Source: Arthrobacter agilis
GTDB taxonomy: Bacteria; Actinomycetota; Actinomycetes; Actinomycetales; Micrococcaceae
Direction of reading: 5' to 3'
NCBI RefSeq assembly: GCF_002157505.1
Contig: NZ_NFSC01000028.1
Span: forward strand, 310,001-374,000
Length of the DNA: 64,000 nucleotides
Part shown: piece by piece, positions 54,125 to 63,994 of the stretch
How positions within the stretch are numbered: the first letter of the stretch is position 1
Layout: every line of letters begins with the position of its first letter
The notes under the pieces: model-generated
Told to the model about the DNA's origin: nothing
Database searches by the model: none
What the model saw: only the letters and a program-made list of their open reading frames with translations
Program-made: the position numbers and the translations under genes

Positions 54125-56278
54125 ATGACCTATATCGACACGGCTGCCCCGCCGGCCCGACCACTCGCCGGCGAACCCTCGACCGCCCGGAGGACGACCA
54201 AGGCGGCGCCGCGTACGGACATCCAGGCCCTGCGAGCCCTCGCTGTTTCCTTCGTCGTGGTGAATCACGCGGCACCGGATCTGCTGCCCGGCGGTTATGT
54301 CGGTGTCGACATCTTCTTCGTCATCTCCGGCTTCCTCATCACGAAGCATCTGCTGGGTGAACTGGAACGCACCGGGCGGATACGCTTCGGTTCCTTCTAC
54401 GCCCGGCGTGCGGCCCGCCTCCTGCCGGCCGCACTCGTCGTGTCCCTGGTCTCCCTCGTCACGGCCTGGATCGTGCTCCCGTTCAGCCGCTGGGCCGGCC
54501 TCGCGCAGGAGACCCTGGCGGCGAATTTCTACGTCGAGAACTGGGTCCTGGCGCTGAAGTCCGTGGACTACTCCGCGCAGACCGAATCCGCGTCCACCGT
54601 GCAGCACTACTGGTCGCTGTCGGTCGAGGAGCAGTTCTACCTCGTCTGGCCCGTCCTCCTCGTCGTCACGTTCACCCTCGCCCGCCGGCAGCGGATCCAC
54701 CGCCGTGCCCTGCTCGCGCTGGTCCTGGGCGCCGTGTTCGTCCTCTCCCTCCTCCTGTGCATCCACATGACGTTCGCGAGCAGGAACGCCGCCTACTTCG
54801 TGACCCCGGTACGCGCATGGGAATTCGCGGCGGGATCGCTCATCGCGGTGCAGGCCATGAGGAACCGGAGCACCCTCCCCGCCACCGGGCGCACCCTCGC
54901 CGGTGTCGCGCAGGTGCTGGGATACGCGTTCATCCTGCTCTCCGCCGTCGGGTTCTCGGAGCGCACCCTCTTCCCCGGCTATCTCGCACTGATTCCCGTC
55001 GTCGGCACGGTCCTGGTCATCGCCTCCGGCCCGGCATCCCCCTCCTGGTCCCCGAACGCACTCCTGGCGGCACGACCGGTGCAGTTCGTCGGGGACGTGT
55101 CCTACTCGCTCTACCTGTGGCACTGGCCCGTGCTGCTCCTTGTGCCCGCCGGCCTCGGGCGGGAGCTCCAGCCGATCGACATGGCGTTCCTCCTGGTGGG
55201 GACGCTCGTGCTCGCCTTCGCCAGCAAGAAGCTGATCGAGGACCCGGGCAGGACGTCGCTGCTGCGCCGCTACGGAGTCCGCAGAAGCCTGGTCCTGTTG
55301 CTGTCGGTCATGCTGGCCATGATCCTCCTGGCGATCGCCATCACGGTGGCGGCCGGTGCTGCCGGAGCTCGCCAGCAAGCGGCTCTCGACGCGATCTCGG
55401 GCGGTCCCTGTTTCGGCGCCAAGAGCCTCTCGAACGACGGGTGCGGGGATCCCTTCGGTCCACCGGCGCTCCCGCAGGTGGGACCGGACGAGGCGCCCTG
55501 GTTCACCGGCGAGGAGTGCGCCGAAGCGAGCGACCCGATCATGGTGAGCGGCGGTGCCCGCCTGAGTACGTGTGACTTCGCGGGCGCCGACGAGGCCTCG
55601 GGTGAGGCATGGCTCGTCGGCGACTCGCACGCCGAACACTGGAAGACGGCACTCTACGGACTGGCCAGGGAGTCCCGGTGGCACCTCCAGGAGAGCCTGG
55701 TCGGCGGGTGCCCGTACATCGGCGTGCGCCGGACGGAGTTCAACGGGAAGCCGTCCGACAGGGCGTCGCAGGACGCCTGTCTGGGGTGGAGCCAGGAGGT
55801 GTCCGACCGCATCGTCGAGGAGAAGCCGGATGTGGTCTTCGCCTCGGCGTTCGGCGCGCGTGAGGTGATCGACGACGGCTCGGGGCGGAACCAGGCCAGC
55901 CAGTACAGGGACGCTTTCACCGCCCGCATCAGCACCTGGGTCGACGCGGGTGTGCGTGTCTACATCCTGAGGGACACTCCCCTGACACTCGACACGACCG
56001 GACCCGACTGCCTCGAGGCTCACGCCTCCTCGCCCCTGGCCTGCTCGCTCCCGTCGCAGGAGGCCCTCCCCGGTGACCCCCTCGCCGAGGCTGCCCTGGC
56101 GATGGACTCGCCGATGGTGAAGGTCCTCGACCTACAGGACCAGTTCTGCCCGGACGGGCGCTGCTATTCGGCGATCGGCGGGGTGCACGTGTACTTCGAC
56201 TCCAACCACGTGACCAGCACCTACATGCGGTCGCTCACGCCGATCCTCGCCCAGCGCTTCGGCCAAGCCAACGGGTGA
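54125..56278 (+). CDS. OafA/YrhL-type membrane acyltransferase with C-terminal SGNH domain
   Basis: A 717-residue acyltransferase that would modify a cell-surface polysaccharide or glycolipid. The N-terminal part has about ten or eleven membrane helices and the acyltransferase-3 motifs DIQALRALAVSFVVVNHAAP and YVGVDIFFVISGFLIT, plus HYWSLSVEEQFYLVWP. From about residue 400 an extracytoplasmic SGNH-like domain begins (GEAWLVGDSHAEHW; end region VHVYFDSNHVTSTYM with the Asp-His pair). The ATG at 54125 with AGGAGG is chosen over 54062. It lies between glnA and glnE on the strand opposite glnE and is functionally unrelated to them, suggesting insertion. Confidence 0.9.
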   Translation: MTYIDTAAPPARPLAGEPSTARRTTKAAPRTDIQALRALAVSFVVVNHAAPDLLPGGYVGVDIFFVISGFLITKHLLGELERTGRIRFGSFYARRAARLLPAALVVSLVSLVTAWIVLPFSRWAGLAQETLAANFYVENWVLALKSVDYSAQTESASTVQHYWSLSVEEQFYLVWPVLLVVTFTLARRQRIHRRALLALVLGAVFVLSLLLCIHMTFASRNAAYFVTPVRAWEFAAGSLIAVQAMRNRSTLPATGRTLAGVAQVLGYAFILLSAVGFSERTLFPGYLALIPVVGTVLVIASGPASPSWSPNALLAARPVQFVGDVSYSLYLWHWPVLLLVPAGLGRELQPIDMAFLLVGTLVLAFASKKLIEDPGRTSLLRRYGVRRSLVLLLSVMLAMILLAIAITVAAGAAGARQQAALDAISGGPCFGAKSLSNDGCGDPFGPPALPQVGPDEAPWFTGEECAEASDPIMVSGGARLSTCDFAGADEASGEAWLVGDSHAEHWKTALYGLARESRWHLQESLVGGCPYIGVRRTEFNGKPSDRASQDACLGWSQEVSDRIVEEKPDVVFASAFGAREVIDDGSGRNQASQYRDAFTARISTWVDAGVRVYILRDTPLTLDTTGPDCLEAHASSPLACSLPSQEALPGDPLAEAALAMDSPMVKVLDLQDQFCPDGRCYSAIGGVHVYFDSNHVTSTYMRSLTPILAQRFGQANG

Positions 56279-56303
56279 GCGGCGCGAGTCCTCCCAGGAG
56301 GGC

Positions 56304-59300
56304 CTAGTACCCGTAGAAGTGCCGCTCGAAGATGGCACGGCTGCGCCGCGTCATGCGGAGGTAGTCCTCCTCGAGGTCCGATCCGCTGCCCGGGCCATAC
56401 CCGCACCACCGGGCGACGGCTTCCAGGTCCCGGCGCGGAGCCGGCAGCAGGTCCGAACCCCGCCCGCTCCAGATGACATTCGCGCCGCGGATGCGGGTGG
56501 CGAGGGTCCAGCTCCCCCGCAGCGTGGCGACGTCCTCCGCGGGGAGCAGGCCCTCCGCCTCGATCACGTCGAGTGCGGCGAGCGTGGACTGTACCCGCAG
56601 GGCCGGGACCGCGGAGGCATGCTGAAGCTGGAGGAGCTGCACGAGCCATTCGACGTCGCTGAGTGCCCCCCGCCCCAGCTTGAGGTGCCTCGAGGGGTCG
56701 GCTCCGCGCGGGAGCCGCTCCGACTCGACACGCGCCTTGATCCGCCGGATCTCGCGGACGTCCGACTCGCTGAGCTCCCGCGGGTACCGCACCGGATCGA
56801 TGAGATCGATGAATTCTGCGGCGAGCCCGTCGTCGCCCGCGAGGGGGCGGGCCCGCAGGAGAGCCTGCGCTTCCCAGACAAGGGACCAGCGCCGGTAGTA
56901 CTCACGGTAGGAGCCGATCGACCGCACCATCGCCCCCTGCTTGCCCTCCGGCCGGAGCGCCGCATCGATCTCCAGGACCCGCTCGGCCAGGACCGGCGGC
57001 TTGCAGGGCTGGGTGAGCAGGGCAGCCGTGCGGGACACCACGGCCTCGGCCTGCTTCTGCGCCGCTGCCTCGTCGGCCCCCGGGAACGGCCGGTGCACGT
57101 AGATCACGTCCGCATCCGAGCCGTAGGTGATCTCCCGGCCGCCCTGGCGTCCCATCGCCATCACGACGACGTCGGTGAGCTGCTCCTCCTGCCCGAACAC
57201 CTGGCTCTCCGCGACGTGCAGCGCGCCGAGGACGGCGGCGCGGTCGGCGTCGGCGAGAGCCTCCCCCACCTCCGCCTGCGACAGGAGGTTGGAGCTGTCG
57301 GCAATGGCGATGCGCAGCAGCTCCCGGCGACGGATCAGCCGGATCAGCCGGATGGCTTCGCCGGGCTCCGGATGCCGCGACATCTTCGACTGGATCTCCT
57401 GCCACTGGGCGTCGAAGGTCTCCGGCACCAGCGCCGCGTCGGAGCCGAGCCACTGTGTCGACTCGGGCGATACCTCCAGGAGATCGGTGATGAACCGGCT
57501 GCTCGACAGGACGGCGCAGAGCCTCTCCGCGGCGGCGTTGGAGTCGCGGAGCATGCCGAGGTACCAGTGGCTGTCACCGAGGGACTCGCTGAGCCGGCGG
57601 AACCCGAGCAGGCCGGCGTCGGGATCGACACCGTCCGCGAACCAGGCCAGGAGGATGGGCAGCAGCTGCCTCTGCAGCATCGCGCGGCGCCGCAGGCCGC
57701 CCGTGAGTGCCTCGATGTGGCGCATGGCCCCGCGCGGGTCCTGGTAGCCGAGGGCGGCGAGGCGGGCCTGCGCGGCCTCGGCAGTCAGCTGGACGTCCTC
57801 GGGCTGCAGCGTGGCCGCATTGTTGAGCAGGGGCCGGTAGAAGATCGACTCGTGGAGCCGCTTGACGAGCCTCCGGGTCCGCTGCCACTTGTCGACGAGG
57901 CTCTGCGCGCTCGGCCTCACCGTGACCATGCAGCCCTCGGAGGACCGGGCGAGGGCACGCAGGGTCGAGTTGTCCTCCGGCATGAGGTGCGTCCGGCGCA
58001 TCTGCATGAGCTGGATCCGGTGCTCGAGGACCCGCAGGTAGCGGTAGGAGTCGTCGAGATCCAGCGCGTCCGAGCGACCGATGTATCCGCCGGAGCTGAG
58101 CGCGCCGATCGCGGTCACGGTATCCCTCACGCGGAGGGATTCGTCGAGTCTTCCGTGGACGAGCTGCAGTAGCTGGACGGTGAACTCGACGTCGCGCAGG
58201 CCTCCCGGTCCGAGCTTGAGCTGGCGTGCCTCCTCGTCGCGCGGGATGTTGTCGGTGACGCGGCGGCGCATGGCCCTCACCGCCTCGACGAACCCCTCGC
58301 GCTGCGAGGACGCCCAGACGAAGGGGGCGATGGCCGCCTCATAGCGCCGGCCGAGGTCCGGATCTCCCGCGGCGGTCCGGGCCTTGAGGAGCGCCTGGAA
58401 CTCCCAGGTCCTGGCCCACCTCTCGTAGTAGGACACGTGGGACTGCAGCGTCCGCACGAGCTGCCCGTCCTTGCCTTCGGGCCTCAGGTTCGCGTCGACC
58501 TCCCACAGGGCGGGCTCCGGCCCCGGCGAGTACACCCCGCGGGACATGCCGGAGGCCAGGCCCGTCCCGATCCTGGTGAGCAGCGTGTCGTCGAGGTCCT
58601 CGCCTTCCACGACGTAGACGACGTCGACGTCGGAGATGTAGTTCAGCTCCCGCGCACCGCACTTGCCCATGGCGATGACGGCGAGCTTCACCCGCGCGAC
58701 GACCTCGGGCCCGTACACCTCGCCGAGTTCGGCACGGGCGACGGCGAGGGAGGCTTCCAGGGCGGCGGCTGCGAGGTCCGCGAGTTCGCGGGCGACGACG
58801 GGCAGGTAGTCGACGGGCGAGCGGTGGCAGAGGTCACGGACCGCCAGGTCCGTCAGGAGGCGCCGATAGGTCACACGGAGCCTCTGGTACGCGTCCATGC
58901 CCAGCCTGCCCGCCACCGGGTTCGCATCGGCGGGCTCGGCGTCGACCGACCGCAGCAGCAGTGCCCGGAGGTCGTCCGGCGTCGCCTCCGCGAGGGTCGC
59001 AGGACTCGGGCGGACGACGTCGAGGTGCTCGGGGTGGCGCATGAGGAACTCCCCGAGCGCCTCGGATGCTCCCAGCAGCCGGAAGAGGGGACCGCGCCTG
59101 CCCTCGTCGGAGAAGGCCGCCAGCGAAGCCTTGCGGTTGACGGCGAGGAGACGGACGAAGGACTGCAGCGCCAGGTCCGGGTTCGCGGCGGCAGCGATCC
59201 CGCCGAACAGGGCGTCGTCGTTCAGCCCCTGCAGCTCGGGCGCATCGAGGAAGCGCCTGCTCTTCTCCAGGTCCGTGAAGCCGTGACTGATCAGCTTGCG

Positions 59301-59312
59301 GGTAAGGCTCAT
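56304..59312 (-). CDS. glnE: Bifunctional glutamine synthetase adenylyltransferase/deadenylase
   Basis: Adds and removes AMP on the regulatory Tyr of glutamine synthetase in response to nitrogen status. The 1002-residue protein has two nucleotidyltransferase domains: the N-terminal one with ELNYISDVDVVYV and the C-terminal one with EITYGSDADVIYV, joined by a helical region; each half has a following GlnD-like helical domain (VEFTVQLLQLVHG; VEWLVQLLQLQHA). The start MSLTRKLISHGF follows glnA2 by 38 bases on the same strand. Target Tyr402 is present in the glnA product. Confidence 0.96.
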   Translation of the reverse strand: MSLTRKLISHGFTDLEKSRRFLDAPELQGLNDDALFGGIAAAANPDLALQSFVRLLAVNRKASLAAFSDEGRRGPLFRLLGASEALGEFLMRHPEHLDVVRPSPATLAEATPDDLRALLLRSVDAEPADANPVAGRLGMDAYQRLRVTYRRLLTDLAVRDLCHRSPVDYLPVVARELADLAAAALEASLAVARAELGEVYGPEVVARVKLAVIAMGKCGARELNYISDVDVVYVVEGEDLDDTLLTRIGTGLASGMSRGVYSPGPEPALWEVDANLRPEGKDGQLVRTLQSHVSYYERWARTWEFQALLKARTAAGDPDLGRRYEAAIAPFVWASSQREGFVEAVRAMRRRVTDNIPRDEEARQLKLGPGGLRDVEFTVQLLQLVHGRLDESLRVRDTVTAIGALSSGGYIGRSDALDLDDSYRYLRVLEHRIQLMQMRRTHLMPEDNSTLRALARSSEGCMVTVRPSAQSLVDKWQRTRRLVKRLHESIFYRPLLNNAATLQPEDVQLTAEAAQARLAALGYQDPRGAMRHIEALTGGLRRRAMLQRQLLPILLAWFADGVDPDAGLLGFRRLSESLGDSHWYLGMLRDSNAAAERLCAVLSSSRFITDLLEVSPESTQWLGSDAALVPETFDAQWQEIQSKMSRHPEPGEAIRLIRLIRRRELLRIAIADSSNLLSQAEVGEALADADRAAVLGALHVAESQVFGQEEQLTDVVVMAMGRQGGREITYGSDADVIYVHRPFPGADEAAAQKQAEAVVSRTAALLTQPCKPPVLAERVLEIDAALRPEGKQGAMVRSIGSYREYYRRWSLVWEAQALLRARPLAGDDGLAAEFIDLIDPVRYPRELSESDVREIRRIKARVESERLPRGADPSRHLKLGRGALSDVEWLVQLLQLQHASAVPALRVQSTLAALDVIEAEGLLPAEDVATLRGSWTLATRIRGANVIWSGRGSDLLPAPRRDLEAVARWCGYGPGSGSDLEEDYLRMTRRSRAIFERHFYGY

Positions 59313-59350
59313 GGACCAACCCTAGCCAAGCGCCGGAGGTGCACGCAGGC

Positions 59351-60691
59351 CTACAGGATGTTGAGGTTCCTGCGCAGCTCGTAGGGCGTCACCTGGATGC
59401 GGTAGTCGTGCCACTCGGCGCGCTTGTTGCGGAGGAAGTTCTCGAACACCTGCTCCCCCAGGATGTCGGCGACGAGCTCCGATTCCTCCATCACGCGGAT
59501 GGCGTCGTGCAGGCTGGCCGGCAGCGGGTCGTGCCCCATCGCGCGGCGTTCCGCGGCGGTGAGGCTCCAGACGTCGTCCTCGGCAGCGGGCGGCAGCTCG
59601 TAGCCCTCCTCGATGCCCTTGAGCCCGGCACCCAGCAGCACGGAGTAGGCGAGGTAGGGGTTGCTCGCGGAGTCGATGCCGCGGTACTCGATGCGCGCGG
59701 ACTGGCCCTTGTTGGGCTTGTAGAGCGGCACGCGGACCAGGGCGGAGCGGTTGTTGTGGCCCCAGGAGAGGTAGCTCGGTGCCTCGCCGCCGCCCCAGAG
59801 GCGCTTGAACGAGTTGACGAACTGGTTGGTCACGGCAGTGAACTCGGGCGCGTGCCGGAGGATGCCGGCGATGAACTGGCGAGCGGTCTTCGACAGCTGG
59901 AACTCGGCGCCCGCCTCGAAGAAGGCATTGGTGTCACCCTCGAAGAGGGAGAAGTGGGTGTGCATGCCCGAGCCCGGGTGCTCGGAGAAGGGCTTGGGCA
60001 TGAAGGTCGCGTAGCTGCCGGAGGTGAGCGCCACCTCCTTGATGATCGTCCGGAACGTCATGATGTTGTCCGCGGTCTGGAGCGCATCCGCGTAGCGCAG
60101 GTCGATCTCGTTCTGGCCCGGCCCGGCCTCATGGTGGCTGAATTCGACCGAGATGCCCACGGACTCGAGCATGGCGACGGCGGTCCTGCGGAAGTCCTGG
60201 GCCACTCCGCCGGGAACGTGGTCGAAGTAGCCGGCCGAGTCCACGGGCACGGGCTGGCCGTCGGGACCGAGCTCCGCCGACTTCAGCAGGTAGAACTCGA
60301 TCTCCGGGTGGGTGTAGCAGGTGAAGCCCATGTCGGCGGCCTTCGCCAGGGTCTTCTTGAGGACGCCGCGTGGGTCGGCGGTGGACGGCTGGCCGTCCGG
60401 CGTCAGGATGTCGCAGAACATGCGCGACGTCTGTTCCTTGTCTCCGCGCCAGGGCAGGATCTGGAACGTGGTCGGATCGGGCTGGGCCAGCATGTCCGAT
60501 TCGTAGACCCGGGCGAGTCCCTCGATGGATGAGCCGTCGAATCCGAGGCCCTCCTCGAAGGCGCCTTCGACCTCGGCAGGAGCCAGTGCGACCGACTTCA
60601 GCGAACCGACGACGTCGGTGAACCACAGACGCACGTAGCGGACGTCGCGCTCCTCGATCGTTCGCAGTACGAACTCCTGCTGCCGGTCCAT
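59351..60691 (-). CDS. glnA2: Glutamine synthetase, GlnA2 type
   Basis: A 446-residue second glutamine synthetase, of the shorter class paired with glnE in Actinobacteria. MDRQQEFVLRTIEERDVRYV matches the mycobacterial GlnA2 N-terminus and sets the start at 60691; an in-frame ATG at 60703 is possible, and the frame upstream to 61261 is non-coding. Catalytic regions (PEIEFYLLK, GSGMHTHFSLF, NNRSALVRVP) are intact. It lacks a DKDLYELP adenylylation loop, so GlnE probably does not target it. GlnE follows directly. The 303-base gap to panB shows no other gene. Confidence 0.93.
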   Translation of the reverse strand: MDRQQEFVLRTIEERDVRYVRLWFTDVVGSLKSVALAPAEVEGAFEEGLGFDGSSIEGLARVYESDMLAQPDPTTFQILPWRGDKEQTSRMFCDILTPDGQPSTADPRGVLKKTLAKAADMGFTCYTHPEIEFYLLKSAELGPDGQPVPVDSAGYFDHVPGGVAQDFRRTAVAMLESVGISVEFSHHEAGPGQNEIDLRYADALQTADNIMTFRTIIKEVALTSGSYATFMPKPFSEHPGSGMHTHFSLFEGDTNAFFEAGAEFQLSKTARQFIAGILRHAPEFTAVTNQFVNSFKRLWGGGEAPSYLSWGHNNRSALVRVPLYKPNKGQSARIEYRGIDSASNPYLAYSVLLGAGLKGIEEGYELPPAAEDDVWSLTAAERRAMGHDPLPASLHDAIRVMEESELVADILGEQVFENFLRNKRAEWHDYRIQVTPYELRRNLNIL

Positions 60692-60994
60692 GACCACCCT
60701 CATTCCTTGCCTCGTCGCCCAGGCCGCCCGGTCGGGGCAGCGGGCTCTCCATGCCCGACGTCGTGCGCGTCCGGCTGCAGCGTTCCCGGGGCGCGCGTGC
60801 GCCTCGTGCGCGCGTGCACCTGCCGTCAACACTCTACTGACCCGCGCGCTGATGAGGTGCACCGTGCCCACCCCGTTGCGGCGCGCCGGAAATCCCGGCG
60901 GACGATATGCGCAGTACCCGGCGGCCCCGGGAGGACCTGTCCCGGGAGGACCGCAGGCAGGAGGGGACGCCGGAGGGTCCAGTAGTCTCATGGC

Positions 60995-61894
60995 ATGACT
61001 TCCGCGGAATTGCCAGCCCCCTACGGAGAGGGAGCAGCCCCGTCGACGCCGGCCCGGGAGGCCACCGCCCCTGCCCCTGCCCCTGCCGAGACGAAGCCAG
61101 CCGGCCGGATCCGGATCCACCACCTGCAGCAGGCCAAGGACCAGGGCAGGCACTTCGCCATGCTGACGGCCTACGACCAGTACGCGGCGCAGGTGTTCGA
61201 CGAGGCCGGCATCGAACTCCTCCTGATCGGTGACTCGGCGGCCAACAACGTCCTGGGACACGCCACGACCCTGCCCATCACGCTCGACGAGATGATCCTT
61301 TTCAGCCGTGCAGTCAGCAGGGCCACGACGCGGGCCCTCGTCGTGGCCGACCTTCCCTTCGGCAGCTACGAGGTCTCACCCCAGCAGGCCGTCGAGTCCT
61401 CCGTGCGGCTGCTCAAGGAGGGGCTGGTCCACGCCGTGAAGATGGAGGGCGGCGCCGACTACGCGGACACCGTCCGTGCCCTCGTCCGCGCGGGCATCCC
61501 GGTCATGGCCCACATCGGGTTCACTCCGCAGAGCGAGCACGCACTCGGCGGCTACCGTGTGCAGGGCCGCGGGGAGGCGCTGCAGCGCATCGTCGACGAC
61601 GCCGTCGCGCTCGCCGACGCGGGAGCGTTCTGCGTCCTGATGGAGATGGTGCCCGCCGAGACCGCGAACGCGGTCGACGCGGCCGTCCGCGTCCCGACGA
61701 TCGGCATCGGCGCAGGCCCGGGCACGACGGGCCAGGTGCTGGTGTGGCAGGACATGGCCGGGCTGCGCGGCGGCAGGCAGGCGAAGTTCGTCAAGCAGTA
61801 TGCCGACGTCCGGAGCGTCCTCTCCAATGCGGCCCGCGCCTACGCCGAGGACGTGCGTGCGGGCACGTTCCCCGGCCCCGAGCACACCTTCTAG
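60995..61894 (+). CDS. panB: 3-methyl-2-oxobutanoate hydroxymethyltransferase
   Basis: Catalyses the first step of pantothenate synthesis, adding a hydroxymethyl group from methylene-tetrahydrofolate to ketoisovalerate. The 299-residue protein has an Ala/Pro-rich extension (about 1-35), then the TIM-barrel with AMLTAYDQYAA, LLIGDSAANNVLGH (Mg Asp), AVKMEGG, MAHIGFTPQ and VPTIGIGAG. TAGTCT six bases before the ATG suggests a leaderless transcript. No panC is adjacent in the window. Confidence 0.95.
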   Translation: MTSAELPAPYGEGAAPSTPAREATAPAPAPAETKPAGRIRIHHLQQAKDQGRHFAMLTAYDQYAAQVFDEAGIELLLIGDSAANNVLGHATTLPITLDEMILFSRAVSRATTRALVVADLPFGSYEVSPQQAVESSVRLLKEGLVHAVKMEGGADYADTVRALVRAGIPVMAHIGFTPQSEHALGGYRVQGRGEALQRIVDDAVALADAGAFCVLMEMVPAETANAVDAAVRVPTIGIGAGPGTTGQVLVWQDMAGLRGGRQAKFVKQYADVRSVLSNAARAYAEDVRAGTFPGPEHTF

Positions 61895-61915
61895 CGGAGC
61901 ACGGGCCGGGGAGCC

Positions 61916-62077
61916 CTAGTCGTCGTCCTTGTCCCAGGCATCGTTGCGCTGCTGGACCTTCTCGAGGGCCTTCTCGGCTTCGGCCCGCGTCGCGTACGGC
62001 CCGATCAGCTGGGACCAGTCCGACTGCCGGTCCTCTTCGACCTCATGCGTGCGCACGTTGAACCAGTACTCCGTCAT
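61916..62077 (-). CDS. Small SPOR-domain-like protein (53 residues)
   Basis: A short gene read from the sequence: MTEYWFNVRTHEVEEDRQSD, then a helix with YATRAEAEKALEKVQQRND and an acidic end. The strong RBS AGGAGGT four bases before the ATG and the clean stop support translation. The pattern (aromatic beta start, then ATRAEAEKAL) resembles the truncated SPOR-like small proteins annotated next to map/panB in related genera. It is antisense to neither neighbour and lies between convergent panB and divergent map. Function is unknown. Confidence 0.82.
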   Translation of the reverse strand: MTEYWFNVRTHEVEEDRQSDWSQLIGPYATRAEAEKALEKVQQRNDAWDKDDD

Positions 62078-62170
62078 GGCGACCTCCTAGATCCAGGGCA
62101 GAGACGCACCGGCGATCGCGCCGATGGCGCCTTTCAGCCGGTGACCTGAGCCCGCTATAGGATCAAGGGT

Positions 62171-63049
62171 ATGCCCCAGTCCTCCCCCACCGCTCCCCTT
62201 GGGACCCTGACCCCCGGCACCATCTCGCCCCAGCGCCCCGTCCCCCCAGGCATTCCGCGCCCCGAATACGTGGGCCGCAAGGCGCCCGCGCCGTTCGAGG
62301 GCTCCGAGGTCAAGACGCCGGAGACCATCGAGAAGATCCGCATCGCCGGCAGGATCGCCGCCCAGGCCATCGTCGAGGTCGGCAACTCCGCCAGGCCCGG
62401 CGTCACCACGGATTACCTGGACCGCATCGGACACGAGTTCCTCCTGGACCACGGCGCCTACCCGTCGACCCTCGGGTACCGGGGCTTCCCGAAGTCGCTC
62501 TGCTCATCGCTCAACGAGGTCATCTGCCACGGCATCCCCGACTCCACGGAGCTCAAGGACGGCGACATCCTCAACATCGACATCACCGCGTACAAGGACG
62601 GCGTGCACGGGGACACCAACTACACCTTCTGCATCGGCGACGTGGACGAGGAGTCCCGCCTCCTCGTCGAGCGGACGCAGGAGTCCCTCAACCGCGCGAT
62701 CCGCGCCGTCGCGCCCGGACGCGAGATCAACGTCATAGGGCGCACCATCGAGTCCTATGCGAAGCGCTTCGGTTATGGTGTTGTCCGTGACTTCACCGGG
62801 CACGGCGTCGGAGAAGCGTTCCACACAGGCCTGATCATCCCGCACTACGACGCCGCCCCCGCCTACAACCGCGTCATCGAGCCGGGGATGGTCTTCACCA
62901 TCGAACCGATGCTGACGCTCGGGACCATCGACTGGACCATGTGGGCGGACGACTGGACCGTCGTCACGAAGGACCGGAAGAGGACGGCGCAGTTCGAGCA
63001 CACGCTCGTCGTCACCGACCGTGGCGCGGAGATCCTGACCCTGCCCTAG
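62171..63049 (+). CDS. map: Type I methionyl aminopeptidase (second copy, with N-terminal extension)
   Basis: A 292-residue initiator-Met aminopeptidase. An N-terminal extension of about 40 residues contains the Pro-rich [10 protein letters not shown], as in the mycobacterial MetAP1c type that docks to the ribosome. The catalytic domain has the substrate His in NEVICHGIP, metal Asp pair in [16 protein letters not shown], His in GHGVGEAFH, Glu in FTIEPM and Glu in FEHT. TAGGAT seven bases upstream of the ATG suggests a leaderless mRNA. This is probably the housekeeping copy, in contrast to the regulated copy at 12.7 kb. Confidence 0.95.
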   Translation: MPQSSPTAPLGTLTPGTISPQRPVPPGIPRPEYVGRKAPAPFEGSEVKTPETIEKIRIAGRIAAQAIVEVGNSARPGVTTDYLDRIGHEFLLDHGAYPSTLGYRGFPKSLCSSLNEVICHGIPDSTELKDGDILNIDITAYKDGVHGDTNYTFCIGDVDEESRLLVERTQESLNRAIRAVAPGREINVIGRTIESYAKRFGYGVVRDFTGHGVGEAFHTGLIIPHYDAAPAYNRVIEPGMVFTIEPMLTLGTIDWTMWADDWTVVTKDRKRTAQFEHTLVVTDRGAEILTLP

Positions 63050-63136
63050 CGCAGCCGCCCAGCGGACCCTGCCTGCACACCGCATCACCCCATTCCGGCT
63101 AGCGCCGGCCGCCCAACCACACGTCGACGGAGAATC

Positions 63137-63994
63137 ATGGCCAAGGACACCGACAAGAAGAAATCGAAGAAGCTCCCCGCAACCGTCATCGGAGTCGATA
63201 TCGGCGGCACGGGCATCAAGGGCGGCATCGTCGACCTCGAGAAGGGCGTGATCGTCGGTGAGCGCTACCGCATCCCGACACCCAAGCCGTCGACGCCGGA
63301 GGCAGTCGCCGAGGTCGTCGCCCAGATCGTCGCCGAGCTCTCCTCGCGGCCCGAGGGTCCCGCCGCCGACGTGCCCGTCGGCGTCACCTTCCCGGCCATC
63401 ATCCAGCACGGCGTCGCCCGCTCGGCGGCGAACGTCGACAAGAGCTGGGTCAACACCGACGTCGATGCCCTCTTCACGAAGGTCCTCGGACGGGACGTCC
63501 ACGTCATCAACGACGCTGACGCAGCCGGGCTCGCGGAGGTCCGCTACGGTGCTGGCAAGGGCAAGATGGGGACCGTCCTGGTCATCACCCTCGGCACGGG
63601 CATCGGCTCCGCCTTCATCTTCGACGGGCGGCTGGTCCCCAACGCCGAACTCGGTCACCTGGAGATCGACGGGCACGATGCCGAGACGAAGGCATCAGCC
63701 GTGGCCCGCGAGCGGGACGGAATCGACTGGGACGAGTACGCCGTGCGGCTCCAGCGCTACTTCTCGCACGTCGAGTTCCTCTTCTCGCCCGAGCTGTTCA
63801 TCGTGGGCGGCGGCATCTCGAAGCGGAGCAACGAGTACCTGCCGTCACTCCAGCTCCGCACCCCGATCATCCCGGCACAGCTGAAGAACCACGCCGGCAT
63901 CGTGGGCGGCGCCCTGCAGGCGGCGCTGCTCCTGGGCACCAAGCGCCATACCCCGGCCGGCGCGCTCGCCCTGACCCCGCCCGACCTGGGCTGA
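63137..63994 (+). CDS. ppgK: Polyphosphate glucokinase
   Basis: Phosphorylates glucose with inorganic polyphosphate or ATP; an actinobacterial signature enzyme. The 285-residue ROK-fold protein has the phosphate-binding VIGVDIGGTGIKGG, catalytic Asp in VINDADAAGLAE, the LGTGIGSAFIFDG loop and NAELGHLEI. The N-terminal Lys-rich segment KDTDKKKSKK precedes the fold. It follows map by 87 bases on the same strand. Glucose released by the GH63 hydrolase at 18-19.6 kb could be its substrate. Confidence 0.95.
   Translation: MAKDTDKKKSKKLPATVIGVDIGGTGIKGGIVDLEKGVIVGERYRIPTPKPSTPEAVAEVVAQIVAELSSRPEGPAADVPVGVTFPAIIQHGVARSAANVDKSWVNTDVDALFTKVLGRDVHVINDADAAGLAEVRYGAGKGKMGTVLVITLGTGIGSAFIFDGRLVPNAELGHLEIDGHDAETKASAVARERDGIDWDEYAVRLQRYFSHVEFLFSPELFIVGGGISKRSNEYLPSLQLRTPIIPAQLKNHAGIVGGALQAALLLGTKRHTPAGALALTPPDLG

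Noticed and set aside
56319-58172. A 617-codon plus-strand frame antisense to glnE
   Set aside because: High-GC genes commonly leave long open antisense frames. This one has no motif, no RBS and lies wholly within glnE. The same applies to the frame at 31297-32529 opposite parE.
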